This document shows positions 11,037-22,878 of a DNA stretch of 64,000 nucleotides, piece by piece. Numbering within the stretch: position 1 is the stretch's first letter; every line of letters starts with the position of its first letter. The notes below the pieces were generated by a model, which was not told where the DNA came from, searched no databases, and was given only the letters and a program-made list of their open reading frames with translations. The position numbers and the translations under genes are program-made. Source of the DNA: Paroedura picta (Eukaryota > Chordata > Lepidosauria > Squamata > Gekkonidae); NCBI RefSeq assembly GCF_049243985.1, contig NC_135369.1, positions 26,148,765 to 26,212,764 on the forward strand, written 5' to 3'.

Positions 11037-12148
11037 ATTTGATCTATTATTCATATTTTGTAAAAAAAAAAAAAAAGGTCATTTTGTAGAAGAATAAGGT
11101 GAAGAGGCATTTTGTATAAATTTACAATGTACACTATTTTTATTATTCCCGCTTTTTAAATATTCACAGTGTTTTTGGGGGTGATTGGCCTATAAGATCA
11201 GGAATAAGTTTGAGTCTTTTGACGCTATTCTTTTAGTACCTTTTAGTTATATATGGTATTGTTTTTCTGCAGTTCTTCAGTTCTTAATAAGAGTAGGCAA
11301 TACAGAGTTAGAAGGCAATTCATGTGCTCACTAGAGGAGGAGAAGAACAAGGGAACTAATCAATCCCACACATTAATGTACTGTAAAGTATGGATGAGAA
11401 ACAGATTTGCTGAGAAAACCTCAAATAAAGGCAGGATTGCTTTCAGGCGGCACATTCCAGAGTTAGGTCCTTCTACTCATATCCCTCTATTTGAGTCAAT
11501 CCCTATCCTCTGGTGCAGACACTGTGCAAAACCATAGTCCTGTTAAACCAATCGGTTTGTGTGATTGTTTATATGCCGACCACTTCACTAGGTAGTTAAG
11601 GTCCATCCAACCAGGATCTGAAGACAACACTTGATTTATTAACCATACGTAGAGATGGCTTTCATCTGCATAGCAACCCCACGCGTCATTTGTGGCCTGG
11701 GTTAAGTTGGGCCATTTAGGCTACCTACATTGGCTATAGAGAGAAGAAAATGAAACCAGAATTGTTGTGACAAAGATTTGAGTGACTATCTGAGCCAAGT
11801 CCTGTTCTCCGGTCTACCTTTCAACCCAGTGGGGTAAAATATCCAAATTTCCGTGGCAGGGCATGAGTAGTGCTAAGCCACATAGGCAGCTGAATCCAAG
11901 TCCAGTTCCAAAAACCCATCAAGTAGCCATCTGCCCCTCTCCTGCCCACCTGAATGTTTCCTGCTGCTTTGGGTGCTGAACGGTGACTGTCTTCTTCACC
12001 TTTCAGTTTGGAATCGGGTGATCGTGCCATGTGAGAAGGACAGGGTGGGAGGTTGTGCCACTTGGGGGACTCTCCTGGGGACCAAGCAGATGATCTTAGC
12101 CAACCCTTCTGTTCTATCTCAGGTTGCCCGAGCAAAGAGCGGCCAGTT
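11037..12148. other. Gene-free stretch downstream of the CCDC gene
   Basis: No exon was recognised. TTTATT at 11635-11640 (AATAAA on the minus strand) could be a distal poly(A) signal for the minus-strand gene ending at 12149. Confidence 0.3.
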
Positions 12149-13003
12149 TCATTTCCCCCAGGGCGGGATGTCTTCCTGGTGCCCCTGGCCGTGGCGCAAA
12201 AGAGCTATCTCTTGGAGGTAGCAATGTTCCTGCCTCAGTTGATGGGCTTGCTCCTCAAGCCGTTGCTTGTGCTTCCGCAGCTGGTTCGCCCTCTGCACCA
12301 GCTGCTGCAGCTCCTGCCGCAGCTCCTGGTTCTGCCGTTTGATCGCCTCACTGTGTTCCCGCTGGCAGCGCGTTGCTACCTCTTGGGCCTGCTGGGCCAT
12401 GTGCTCCGCTTGCTCCCGGGCATCTTTCTCATGGGCTGCCTTCTGCTGCAAGAAGTGAGCCTTGGTCTCCTGGAGGCGTTCCACCTGCTGCTTCTGGGCA
12501 GCTGCTAGCTGGTGCTGAAGGGCCTGGATCTGGGCCACTTGCTCCTGCTGCAAGGCCCGGATCTCCCCCAGCCCCTCCAGGTCGGAGCTCAAGCGAGCTA
12601 GCTCTGCTTCCTTATGCAGCAGTTCATCCCGCACAGCAGCCTCTTGCTCCCGGAAGTGGGCAAGCACCTCCTGATGTTGCTGCCGGATCTCCCCCAGCAT
12701 CTGCCGGTTCTCCTCGCTCAGGGAGACTGCAGCATCCTGCCGCTTTTGCACCCTCTTGGCCAAATAGCCCATGAACTCCAGGCTCTCAGACTGAAGGCGC
12801 TGCGCTTCCTGCTGCAGGAAGTCATTCTGCTCCCGCAGTTGCCCCCTCTGCACTTTCAAGCCTTCCAGTTCCTGGCAGACGCGCTCATAGTCTTGGAGCA
12901 GCAATGCAGCTTCCTGGGAGGGCACGCCATCCTCGGCAGCACCCCTTGTGACTGCGGGCTCCTCTCTGGCTGGCAGCTGCTTATTCCCCTTCTTGGGGGG
13001 CAT
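12149..13003 (-). CDS. Coiled-coil protein, CCDC121/CCDC166 (DUF4515) family
   Basis: One uninterrupted 284-codon frame. The start ATG at 13003 (MPPKKGNK...) is chosen because a good 3' splice site, 'CTTTCTACCTTTTCAG|GCC', lies just upstream with the exon starting at 13011. The 5' UTR is therefore spliced, and the longer open frame above it is intronic. After a basic N-terminus almost all of the protein is Gln/Glu/Arg/Leu-rich heptad coiled coil (about residues 35-265), with 'LREQNDFLQQEAQRLQSES' and 'QLRQEHCYLQEIALLRH' near the two ends of the domain. Spacing and wording fit DUF4515 proteins (CCDC121, CCDC166; the related BBOF1 is ciliary). CCDC121 is a few genes from GCKR in human, favouring CCDC121, but here it faces the same way as GCKR. 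A structural or ciliary role is inference from the family. Confidence 0.8.
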   Translation of the reverse strand: MPPKKGNKQLPAREEPAVTRGAAEDGVPSQEAALLLQDYERVCQELEGLKVQRGQLREQNDFLQQEAQRLQSESLEFMGYLAKRVQKRQDAAVSLSEENRQMLGEIRQQHQEVLAHFREQEAAVRDELLHKEAELARLSSDLEGLGEIRALQQEQVAQIQALQHQLAAAQKQQVERLQETKAHFLQQKAAHEKDAREQAEHMAQQAQEVATRCQREHSEAIKRQNQELRQELQQLVQRANQLRKHKQRLEEQAHQLRQEHCYLQEIALLRHGQGHQEDIPPWGK

Positions 13004-14037
13004 TGTGAGGCCTGAAAAGGTAGAAAGCAGAAAGAAGCCTGATGCAGACCAACCGTGGGCATCTGCAGCTTTGGCCCTCTGCCTTAGAGTGGGACAGTGG
13101 CCTACGGTGACCTGGGGCTTGGAGGAAGGAAGAAGCAGGTGTGTGTGGAAAAGAGCAGCTGAACACAGCAGTCTCGCTGAGCAGGCTTGTGCCAAGGCCT
13201 TAACCTTGTGGAGGCCCCCTCCAGCTCAGAGGCCACCCCCACCCTCACCCTGGTGCCCGTTCAGTGGGAGGACAAGCTGTGCAGTCGAGGAGAGATTGGC
13301 ATGAACAAGATCCCTTGTCATTCTGACTGGCAAGGAGAAGACCCCAACAGGCCTGTGGGAGGTGGCAGCTGAGCTGGAAGAGACCTCTGGCACAATCCCA
13401 ACTGGCTGGTAGTCCTATAACCGGGCCACAAAGCACCTTTAAAGGTCCCCGTATTACAAGCCAAAACCGACCCCTGCCTAAGGAAGCAAAAAGCAACAGC
13501 CACTCATGCTCACTGCTGTCCCACACACTTGTGAGGAGTCCTATCAAAGTAGCTTGGCAAGGTAAGCACATCTGCTTGAATCAAAAAAAGTCCCATTGAG
13601 TTGGGAAGCGATGCCCTTTGGAGGATCTCCTGTTGAGTACCTGCAAGGATTTAGTAGCTGGAAGCGGGCTCTGTTCTGTGGGTGTCCATGCCCCAATCCG
13701 TCTGTGACTCTTTTCTTTACTTAAATCAAATAATAATAATAATACTTACTGACACAACCGGGCACATCTATCCTTCCCAACATGACAGGCAAGAGTGTTT
13801 CGTATCTGGCATTTCTAACGATTTCACTCTGAACATCAGCCACAATTACAATACCCCAGAGATGCCAACAAGCCTCAGTACCCATTTTCACAAATGCCGA
13901 GGGGGAATTATCAGGTTCAAAACATGAATATGGATTCCAAAATCTGGTAAAATGGAAATTTGGGGGGAAATGTCAAATAGTTGCAGGTCTTCTTTGGGGT
14001 CTCAGTGAGTCTCAGCACTGGCACTGCCAGGCTCTTG
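13004..14037. other. Upstream flank of the CCDC gene
   Basis: The splice acceptor at 13011-13030 (minus strand) implies a noncoding first exon somewhere here or further right. I cannot fix it. Confidence 0.35.
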
Positions 14038-14322
14038 AAGAAGAAGAAGAAGAAGAGTTGGCTCTTATATGCCGCTTTTCCCTACCCGGAGGAGGCTCAA
14101 AGCGGCTTACAGTCGCCTTCCCTTTCCTCTCCCCACAAGAGACACCCTGTGGGGTGGGTGAGGCTGACAGAGCCCTGATATCACTGCTCGGTCAGAACAG
14201 CTTTATCAGTGCTGTGGGGAGCCCAAGGTCACCCAGCTGGTTGCATGTGGGGGAGCGCAGAATCGAACCTGGCATGCCAGATTAGAAGTCCGCACTCCTA
14301 ACCACTACACCAAACTTGGGAG
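14038..14322 (-). repeat. Sauria-type SINE
   Basis: Minus-strand copy: A box region 'TTTGGTGTAGTGGTTAGGAG', B box 'GGTTCGATTCTGCGC', end 'GCATATAAGAGCCAACTCTT' with a (CTT)n tail at 14038-14055. Confidence 0.88.
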
Positions 14323-14882
14323 CTGAGGGGGCATGGCTGCCAGGGCTGTGCGCGAGAACATGTGGTGAGAACTCCATGGTTGAGGAGTGGGCTTCAGAGC
14401 TTTCAAAATGAGGTCCCAAGGAGGGGTCTCTTGTACAGATGGTTATCCCAGAGCAGGGAAAGCTGGGGGGGGTGGGAGATGGGTAGCAAATCTGATGCTG
14501 GTGGAACGGCGCAGTAGAAGTTTTCCAGGTTGGTAGAAAGGGGCCTACCTGGGCAGGGCTGCTTCCAGTTCTTTTCCAAGCAAATGATCTCTCTGTTTGT
14601 CCCCTGTTGCCTGGGGAGCGGAAAAAGGAGGAGGAGGAGGAGCTCAGGGTTTGGCAGAAGGTTTTTCCGTCCAAGAGGGAAGGGAAAATGAGAACAAACA
14701 GAAAGAGAGAAAGACAGCCAGGCCGGAAGGCAAAATAAAAGACAAATGAGAAGGAAAGAGAGAAGAGGGAAAGAAGAAAAATTGATCTGTCTTTGGGAAG
14801 AGAAGGCTAGACGATGGAGAGGCTTTTCTTATTATCTGTTAAGATATTTTCACCCTGGTTTTCCTCCCCAAAAGTGAGCAGA

Positions 14883-15010
14883 GTTGCCAACTGGCCAGGA
14901 GAAAAATGTTCTGTCCTTTCAGTAGAAGCTTAATAATGTGTGGAAATGGGCAACAGAAGTTTTGGCATGACGATTTTTTAAAAAAACATTATATTTGCTG
15001 CAGATTAAAT
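14883..15010 (+). repeat. Interspersed repeat shared with 62265-62405
   Basis: It carries 'GTTGCCAACTGGCCAGGAG', 'ATGTTCTGTCCTTTCAGTAG' and 'AATGTGTGGAAATGGGCA'. The same blocks recur near 62.3 kb, partly inverted. SINE-like, family not assigned. Confidence 0.5.
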
Positions 15011-15189
15011 TGATCCTAAAGAGACGATCAAAGGGACTTGCGTAACACTTGGCAACACTAACACCAGGGACGCAAAGTGACTCACAACAGCACACCCTCC
15101 TCCTCTGTTTTATCCTTGCAGCACAATCCACTTCCTGTGAGGTGGGCCCCCAATGGACTTCTGTTTCAGAAGGGAGGTCCAAACCTGGA

Positions 15190-15770
15190 TCTCCAGATTT
15201 GAGTTCAGTACCAGTGGTCATCTACCCCCAGTCCGGGGACCGGTCCCGGTCCGTGCAGCAGTCGGTACCGGGCCGCAGCTCCTCCTCGCCCTCCTCCCTG
15301 GCTGCTGAAACAGGTCAGATTACACGAAATAAAACAACCAGTGAACATTGCAATAGGAGTAGGTTTATGAATTGGAGACGAGGGGAACAACAAAGGAAAG
15401 TAGGTATGCTGGAGTAGACTGGACCTAAGCAACACACTTCGGGTGTCCTTGTCTCCCATCACTCCCAGATGGGACTGTCTTGTTGCAGAGAAACAAGCTC
15501 AGGGCTCCCATAGATTTGTTATTCTCGCGAGTTAAAATTTTCATGAAAATAAAATGATCTTTATATTCGTTTTTGTGGCTTTTCTGTATCTTATTTTGAA
15601 GGGATGTTTAAACGTTACCACAACGACCAGAGTCAGAGAGTGTTAGGGCAGTGGTCGAGAGGACAGGAGTAGACTACCCCCCCCCCGGGCCTCAGTAAAG
15701 TTGTCAAGCGTTGACCGGTCCCCAGTGATAAAAAGGTTTAGGACCACTGCACTACACCACAATAGCTCTC
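15190..15770. mobile_element. hAT-like element split by an insertion
   Basis: 15210-15310 has 'CCCCAGTCCGGGGACCGGTC' then 'CCGGTCC...GTACCGGGCC', the typical GC-rich hAT interior. 15645-15765 has 'AGTGGTC...' and 'GGACCACTGCAC' terminal-like ends. About 340 bp of other DNA lies between. Confidence 0.45.
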
Positions 15771-15983
15771 CCCTTCCTGAACCTATACTTTGAGGGGTAG
15801 TGCTTGAGGGGTGTGGGTTTAGGGAGGAGAGGGGTTTCAGCAGGTTTAACGTCATAGGACAGGGGTTCTCCAGATGGACATCTGGACAGCCACAGTGTGG
15901 TCATCTCTTGCATAGTGTCTACATTCCAAAGTGCCTATTTTCTGCCGTGGAACAGATCTTGATATTCTAGGATTCAGCTGAAA

Positions 15984-16135
15984 TTAGGGTCGCCAACCTC
16001 CAGGCGAGAGTTCCTGAAAGTACAACTGATCCCCAAACGACCGATCAATTCAAGAGAGAATGACAGCTCCCTTCCCTCCTCCAACTTTGCCCTCAAATCT
16101 CCAAGGATTTCCCAAACCAAAGTTGGCAAGCCTAG
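15984..16135 (-). mobile_element. MITE of the AGGGTTGCCA family, shortened
   Basis: The ends 'TAGGGTCGCCAACCTCCAGG' and 'GTTGGCAAGCCTA' are inverted repeats of each other. The central blocks are partly lost. Confidence 0.65.
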
Positions 16136-18297
16136 TAATTCCAGGAGCTCTCCAGGACTCACCTAGAGGCTGTCAAGGCTACTGGGGACTGGGTTCCCCA
16201 CTAAAATCATCACTGGGGTTACAGCACCCCTCCTCCAGTTATAGCCTTCATGGTGAGTAAGGTTTGTTCCCTGTGACCAATGGTGGTTGTTATTAGCCCT
16301 GTAAAAAAACTGTTGAAGGTTGCATTTCTCCTTAACTGCAGAGGTATATTAGGGGTTAATGGCTCTTCACAAAGTGGCAGCCCCGCTGGGCCCAGCTGTT
16401 GCCGGTAATAAGGAGCTCATCCATTATTGACAACATTAGATTAAGTACAGCCTTAATACCTAATAGCAATATATAGCTGGCGGCCCTTCATTTCATCTGA
16501 TGGCCATGTCCTTCGCTTTCTTCAGCTTGCAGTAAGCCTGCGGGTTGCCAAGAGCCTGGAGAGGGGGGAAAAGCCTCTCTTTTTAGAGGCTTCTTGGGAT
16601 GTTCTTTACCTGCATGCACGTCAACCTGCCATTTCCACATGTCCAGCCTCTTTCACAGAGACAGGGCATTTCTTTTTCTCCAGGCCCTTTGGCAACCTCC
16701 TGTTGTGCTAATCGGCCAAAGGAAGGCCAAACAGCTTGCACAAAAAGCTGGTGGGAGTGGTGGGGGCCTGGCTGCTCATTTGCCAATCTGATTGGTGGGA
16801 GAGAGAGAGAACGGTTACCAGAGCTCAGTTTTTCGGAAGAGCTGAACAGGAGAGAGTCACTCCAAGGGTGGAGGAGCACAGGCATTGCTGGAGATAAAGC
16901 TTTGGCAGGAACAGCTGGACATGGGAATGAAGAATCACAAATGAAATCCAGGCTATAAAGTTCCCCTGGAGAAAATGTCTGCTTTGAGGGAAGGGCTCTA
17001 TGGCATTATACTCCACTGAAGCCCCCCTGCCCTCAGATGCTGCCCTCCACAGCCTTTACACCCAAATCTCCAGGATTGGGGGGGAGACACCATAGTACAG
17101 TCATATCACATGTTCTGTGCTTGTGTTGAGCAATTATTTAACTGGTGTATCCCTGTGTATCCTGGCTCACATCTTACCAACCTTCTTAGCCATTCTAAGG
17201 AGCCTTATTCATTTTTTAAAGACATTTTTATTGGGGGGGGGGCAGGAGAGAAATATTACCCATTACAGAATTACTACTTGAAGAAAAGATAAGCATAAAG
17301 CAGCATTTCGCCTTATTTGTTCAGGTAATAACCCACTTTCTTCCCCGGTTGTGGGGTCGGCCAGTCCGGCAGAGCAAGTGGCCCCAAAGTCATCCCATCA
17401 TTTCCATGTTAAAGTTGCAATTTGAACCCAGGTCTTCCTCCAGCCCCTAAACCATACTGATTATCAGAGGGGGGAGGGAGACTCGTGGCTGAAACCATTG
17501 TGTTGATAGGGCGAGTGCCTGAGGGGACCCTCACAGAATCGCTGGAAGGAGACAACAATTGGGGAATCCCACCCTATACCCTGAAATACCCCCTTTCCAA
17601 ATACTGTAACCATTGAGGCATTTGAGCAGTCTGATTCCACCCTCCAACTACTAAACTCCTCTCAGTATTCTGGTTTTCCAAGGAGCACATATGCTCTTAA
17701 GACAGAAGCTTTTGCGGAAGAAACCTGGCATATTCTGCACACCTGGGGCATCAAGTACGTCTGTGGGTGGCCCAGTTCTTTTTTTTTTTTTGGTGGGGGG
17801 GGGGTGAGTTTTGCTTCCTTAGGATGGCAGAAGGCCAGCCACTTCATTATAGACTGCAGTGATATTTGGAACATCCTTCTGATTTATGCCTTGCCCTTCT
17901 GCCAGTAGAGTTTGGCTGGAGTGGTTCACACAGCAACTGCGTCTGCAGATTTCAATGGCATGCAGAATCAGGTGCTGTTAGTGAGTGACGCTTCACAGCA
18001 CTTCCTTAAGGAGCTTCGGTTTGCATTGGGTCAGAAGTGGATTCTTTGACGATGGTGTTGCCCCTGCCTTCAGTAAAAAGCGGGGTGTATGTTTCCATTG
18101 CAGAGACTGGTTTGACTGGAAAACTGGGCAACAAGGTTCATACCACACCTCAGTCAGCTCACAAGAATCTACTCTGAGCAGTTCACAGGAACTGTGGGTC
18201 TTGGCCTGTGCACACCGGTTGGCAAAGTCAGGCAACAACCTAGGTTGCTACTACTCCATTCCTCAGTCTTCTACCAAAAAAGAGTGGGTTATAACAA
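16136..18297. other. Gene-free, repeat-rich stretch
   Basis: It includes a partial AGGGTTGCCA-family MITE at 16957-17078 (-), a poly(T) run at 17779-17790 and otherwise unassigned sequence. No exon seen. Confidence 0.4.
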
Positions 18298-18929
18298 CTT
18301 AAAAGGAGACATGATTCAAGTGGGTAGCCGTGTTGGTCTGAAGTAGCACAATGAAACCAGAGTCCAGTAGCCCCTTTAACACCAACAAAGATTTATTCAA
18401 GGCGTGAGCTTTCCAGTGCAGGCACTCTTCCTCAGACTAAATGAAAAAACCATCATTATTGTGGAGAGTAAAATTCATCACATGTGATGTTAGTAATATA
18501 TATAATATAATTTTGAATTTAACTCTCTGGTCTCAGGACAAGAAGATAGTCACCAGCACAGCTTGTCACTTGCAGGGATGTTTCCACGCTTGGGTGGAGA
18601 CGGATGGGGCCAGCTACAACTGGGAAAGTGTCTGCCATTAATTACTAACGTGGACAGCTTTATTTCTCCATATGTTTTTGTGAACAACAACTGAACTCAA
18701 AAGGACTGATTAGCTGTTTTAGCAAAGAATTATCATATGGCATCATATGGCTTAATTTAGATATTATGACACAGTTTACTGATTGGCCATAATTTGCTTT
18801 TGCCTTATATCTCCACAGTTGTGATGGTTGTTCATTTAGTCTGAGGAAGCATGTGTGCACTCGAAAGCTCATGCCTTGAATAAATATGTGTTGGTCTTAA
18901 AGGTGCTATTGGATTCTTAAAAGGAGACA
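18298..18929. mobile_element. Fold-back (Penelope-like?) element with 14-bp target duplication
   Basis: The perfect 14-bp repeat CTTAAAAGGAGACA flanks it at 18298-18311 and 18916-18929. Inside are two long inverted arms (about 18319-18450 and 18825-18915) sharing 'GTCTGAGGAAG', 'GAAAGCTCA(T/C)GCCTTGAAT' and 'TTGGT...AAAGG...CT...TGGA', around an unrelated centre. Each arm carries a CTGAGGA...GAAA core. Inverted arms plus a variable-length target duplication fit Penelope-like elements. That class is inference. Confidence 0.65.
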
Positions 18930-20203
18930 GTGTTTCAATGGCCTCCACTCTCTCCTTTTTTATAATTCTTAAACAAAACCACTTCTGCGGCTCAGCACTA
19001 TGAACCAGCAACTCCCCTCCTGTAATGAAGCTGGGCTGCAGAAGGACCGCAGACTGCCTTGGGAAGGCATGAGAGAAAAAGAGACACTGCTGGAAAGCAT
19101 GCAGGGGATTCAGGAGGATGTCACAGCTGGGAAGGGCAGCCTCTCCAAGGGCAGTTGTGTTTCTCAGAGGGAGAATCTCGAACAGTTTTTTGAAGTTGGA
19201 GAAGGTGTGGGGAGCAAGAGAGGGAGATTGCGTGCAATCCTTCCCTCCCCTTGTCTTGTTCCTGGAAAAAGCCACCCGGGAGATGCTTTCATCCTTGTGG
19301 GGGGGAGGATTAGAGGCACCTCTAGTATTTCTCTTGGAGGTCACCAGCAGGGCTAAATGCAACTTTCTGGTGGCTTTCCACTGAGGAATTCGGGGGAAGA
19401 AGGGGTTACAGTTATCAAAGCAATTAGGACAGCTGTGTTTGTAAAATTCTACTGCAGATCCCCCAGGGCAGGACCCACAAAAACAAAAAAAAACATCTAA
19501 ACTGAGGTGGTGTGTTCCTTGGAGGCATCTCTCCTCTCTCCTTTGCTCTGGAGTGAGACCCAAAGGCAAATAAAAGGGGGAGTCGGGCTTCCTTCCTCAG
19601 CCTTTTGCATGAGCCTCTGTCCTTCAAAGGGGGAGCAAGAGCCTTGAGCAGGAGGGGGGGGAGTTGCATTCATACACAGCTGTTTCCCTTGCATGAGACG
19701 GAGCAGCCAATGCTGTGTCCCATCCCGCGGATTCTATTTGCTTCTGAACAAGGGTCCCACACAGGCAGTCTGCCCTCACTCCCACCTTGCTTGCCACCTG
19801 AGAATGGTTGTGGCTCGGTGGCAGAGCATATGCTCACATGCAGAGGGTCCCGGGTTCAATCTCCAGCATGTCTCATTTAAAGGACCAAGAAGGAGGCTTC
19901 TGTATGGGATCTGGAGGCCTGCCAGGCCGCAGTGGTGGAAAGTGCCATCAAGTCACAGTGAACTTATGACAAGCCAGCAGGATCTGCGAGGCAAGAGAGG
20001 AAGACGTGGCTTGCAATTGCTGGCCTCTAGGCTTGTGTGCTTCGGCCACAAAATGAAGCAGGGCCAAGGAAGGAACGGCCAGAAGTGGCTTCTCCGGAGC
20101 CTCTCTGGCTGGAAGACAGGTTGTCCCTCCAGTGCAGCACATGGAAACAGTGTCAGCAGCACCTGCCCCTTTCCTGCCGGGCCCCAGGGACTGCCGGTCA
20201 GCC
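18930..20203. other. 3' flank of GCKR
   Basis: It holds a tRNA-like SINE (19803-19925) and a 5S-type SINE fragment near 19930-20040. The GCKR 3' UTR must begin at 20203 on the minus strand, but no convincing poly(A) signal was found close by. Confidence 0.4.
19803..19925 (+). repeat. tRNA-derived SINE (Ala/Cys-like head)
   Basis: 'GCTCGGTGGCAGAGCATATG' (A box) and 'GGTCCCGGGTTCAATCTCC' (B box) are followed by the 'TTAAAGGACCAAGAAGGAGG' body. Confidence 0.75.
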
Positions 20204-20371
20204 CTACGTGCTGTTCTCCTCGGGATCTGATTTGCTCGCCCCTCGCTTGTGTCCCGGCGCACTGAAGGCGGCATCAAGGGCCTCGCGGAGGGAGGAGGCA
20301 GCGTCAAGGCGGGAGCGGGCCTCCTGGACCGAGCAGCCACGCAGCAGGCAGAGCAGAGCCGTGGGGACAAC
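20204..20371 (-). CDS. GCKR: GCKR coding exon 19 and stop
   Basis: VVPTALLCLLRGCSVQEARS then RLDAASSLREALDAAFSAPG, ending PEENST and TAG at 20204-20206. Acceptor 'CTTTCCTTGGCCAG'. Confidence 0.95.
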   Translation of the reverse strand, partial: VVPTALLCLLRGCSVQEARSRLDAASSLREALDAAFSAPGHKRGASKSDPEENST

Positions 20372-22829
20372 CTGGCCAAGGAAAGAGATGCTCTCTGTGA
20401 GGGCTGGGCGCTCCGCTGGGTCCCGTCTGGGCTACAAGGGCTGGGAGCAAGGAGTGGAATTGTTCAGGGGAGAGGTCAGGATGGCGCTCCAGCTGGGCCA
20501 GGAGGGGCAGGAATGGCTAAACTTCATTAGGCTGGGCCCAGCAACGGATTCCATGCCTCATCCACCCACGCTTCTCTGAGTCAGGGAGGGAGGTAAAGGC
20601 TTACCTGGCTCTTTTCTGTTGCCACAGCAATGTGCTTGGAGACTTCAGCCGCACGGATCTCTTCAGAGAAAGGCTCCGGATGGTAGATCACCTGCAGCAG
20701 CACTTCCAAGCACTTGGCCTGCGATTGTCCCATGAACCTCTGTTGTGGGAGGGACAGCTGTCAGATGGGAGCAAAAAGGGCAGCTCCCTGCCACTGGGGC
20801 GGGACATTCGTCGCTCTGCAAGAGTCCCAGACCTTGGTGGGCCTTTGGTGGGCCTTTGGACAGGGAGGGAGACCTGAATGTTTGAGGGCCAAACCCGGCA
20901 CTGCTTAAGCCTTGCAGGGTTAATTATGAGGATAACCACCCTCCACTTGGAGGTCCAGATTGTTGTTACACTAAACAGATTAGTGTTTGACACATCATGT
21001 CTGTGTTACCCATCTCAACTTTGAATCAACCACAGGTCAGCTGGAAGTTTCCTCCTGGGAACTCAGTGTCCCCCCCCCCAGGCCATTTCAATTTAGGAAA
21101 ATGATGTTGGGAGAGACTAAAGCCCCTTCATCTCTGTGGTCAGGATCCCAAATCAGGGCCCGGTGTGTTAGGGTCATGAGTTCCCAGTAGGCATTCTCAC
21201 GTGCCCTGTAAGTGACTCATTCAAAGTCCGGTTGGGGAGATCCTGATGCAGCGTGTCAAATATGGTAACATGTAGCTTGGCCCTCCGAAGAAGAGAGTGG
21301 GATTCAAATGTCTGAAAGAAAGAAATGTGGAGGGCTGGAGCCACAGGGCCAGGCACAGAGTTAGGAAATGGAGGAAGGTGCTTTTTCCCAACCTCATCTC
21401 TGTGCTTGTGTGTTTGTAAATAAGGTGCCATCCTGTCAAAGCTGGTTTATGGCAACCCCATAGGGCAGGGGTAGTCAACCTGTGGTCCTCCAGATGTCCA
21501 TGGATTACAATTCCCATGAGCCCCTGCCAGCATTTGCTGGCAGGGGCTCATGGGAATTGTAGTCCATGGACATCTGGCGGACCACAGGTTGACTACCCCT
21601 GCCATGGTGTATTCAAGGGAATAGTAGCTTGTCATTGTCTTCCCTTGCCTTGTGACCCTGGAATTCTTTGCTGATCTCCCATCCAAATACTCTTCAGAGC
21701 CAACCTTGCTTAGCTTCCAAGATATGAGATCAAGCATGTTGGAGCCTCCCATTTGATACCATAAGAGAAAAAAGAACCTACCCTAGGCTATAATAAACAA
21801 TTTCACAATAAATGTAACTAAAAATGTCTTATCTCTTCTTTTAATAGAACAACCAAAACGGCCTCCAGATTAAAACCGTTTTCAAGTGAGTTTTCATCAG
21901 TGGTTGTTTTTCAATTTAATGTTTGCTAGTGAAGTCTTTCAATAGGATCAATTCTTCTTGGCAGGATTTAAATAATATATATGCTTTGGGCTGATCCTGC
22001 GTTGAGCAGGGGGTTGGACTAGATGGCCTGTTGGCCCCTTCCCACTCTATGATTCTATGATTCTATTCTATATATGGCCTTTGGCTCATAGGTACGGGGA
22101 AGATTAGTCAAAAGACTGTTCCCCCTGTTATTATACTCATTTTGAACCGTCCTTTTTTCGTGTTGTACTCCCATTTGATACCTGCAAGATGCTGACTGCT
22201 CTCCCAAAGAGCTTGGAGTTGCTCACTTTCAGATCCACCATGTGGTTGCGTAAAACTTTGCCTTTCAGCACATGGGCTCCAGTGCTGACCGTGTTCAGGA
22301 TCCACTTGGTGCTCAGTTCCCTTTGGAACCTCTGCGTAGAACCAAAGGGAAGAAGAATGAGCCAGGAGGATGGGCTGGCAGGATATGGCGGTGCTCATTC
22401 CCACTGTGAGTGTAACAGCTCCAGGCAAGTCCAATAAGAAGACCTCCTAAAAAGAACTGTCACCAAGGAAGCTGCAAGGAACCCGGGCCAAACAGCTCGC
22501 ACATTCTGACTTGGAACCCCTTCCTGCTGTTGGAATAAGCAAGATCTGCAGTGTGCATAACTGAGCAGACTATACAGGGTGTCCTGCAGGGGGCATCAGA
22601 GATGTATAATCAGCATAGATAGGAACTTCCTGTTGATTGTCACATTGTGCTGATTGACTCAACAGGAGACTTCCTGTTTTTTGAGCACTTCCTCCCTGCT
22701 TGCCTCCAGAACAGCTGAACAACAGAATGACTGCAGACAATGGTTATTTAGACTGTAGGTGTCTCCCTCTCTTTCTATATATAGTCATTTCTCTTCTGAA
22801 TAAAAACTGTTATTCTTTAAGCAGCTGGT

Positions 22830-22878
<49 letters not shown>

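Noticed and set aside
18832-19569. 245-codon minus frame
   Set aside because: It begins in a fold-back repeat arm, shows no domain and runs through low-complexity sequence.
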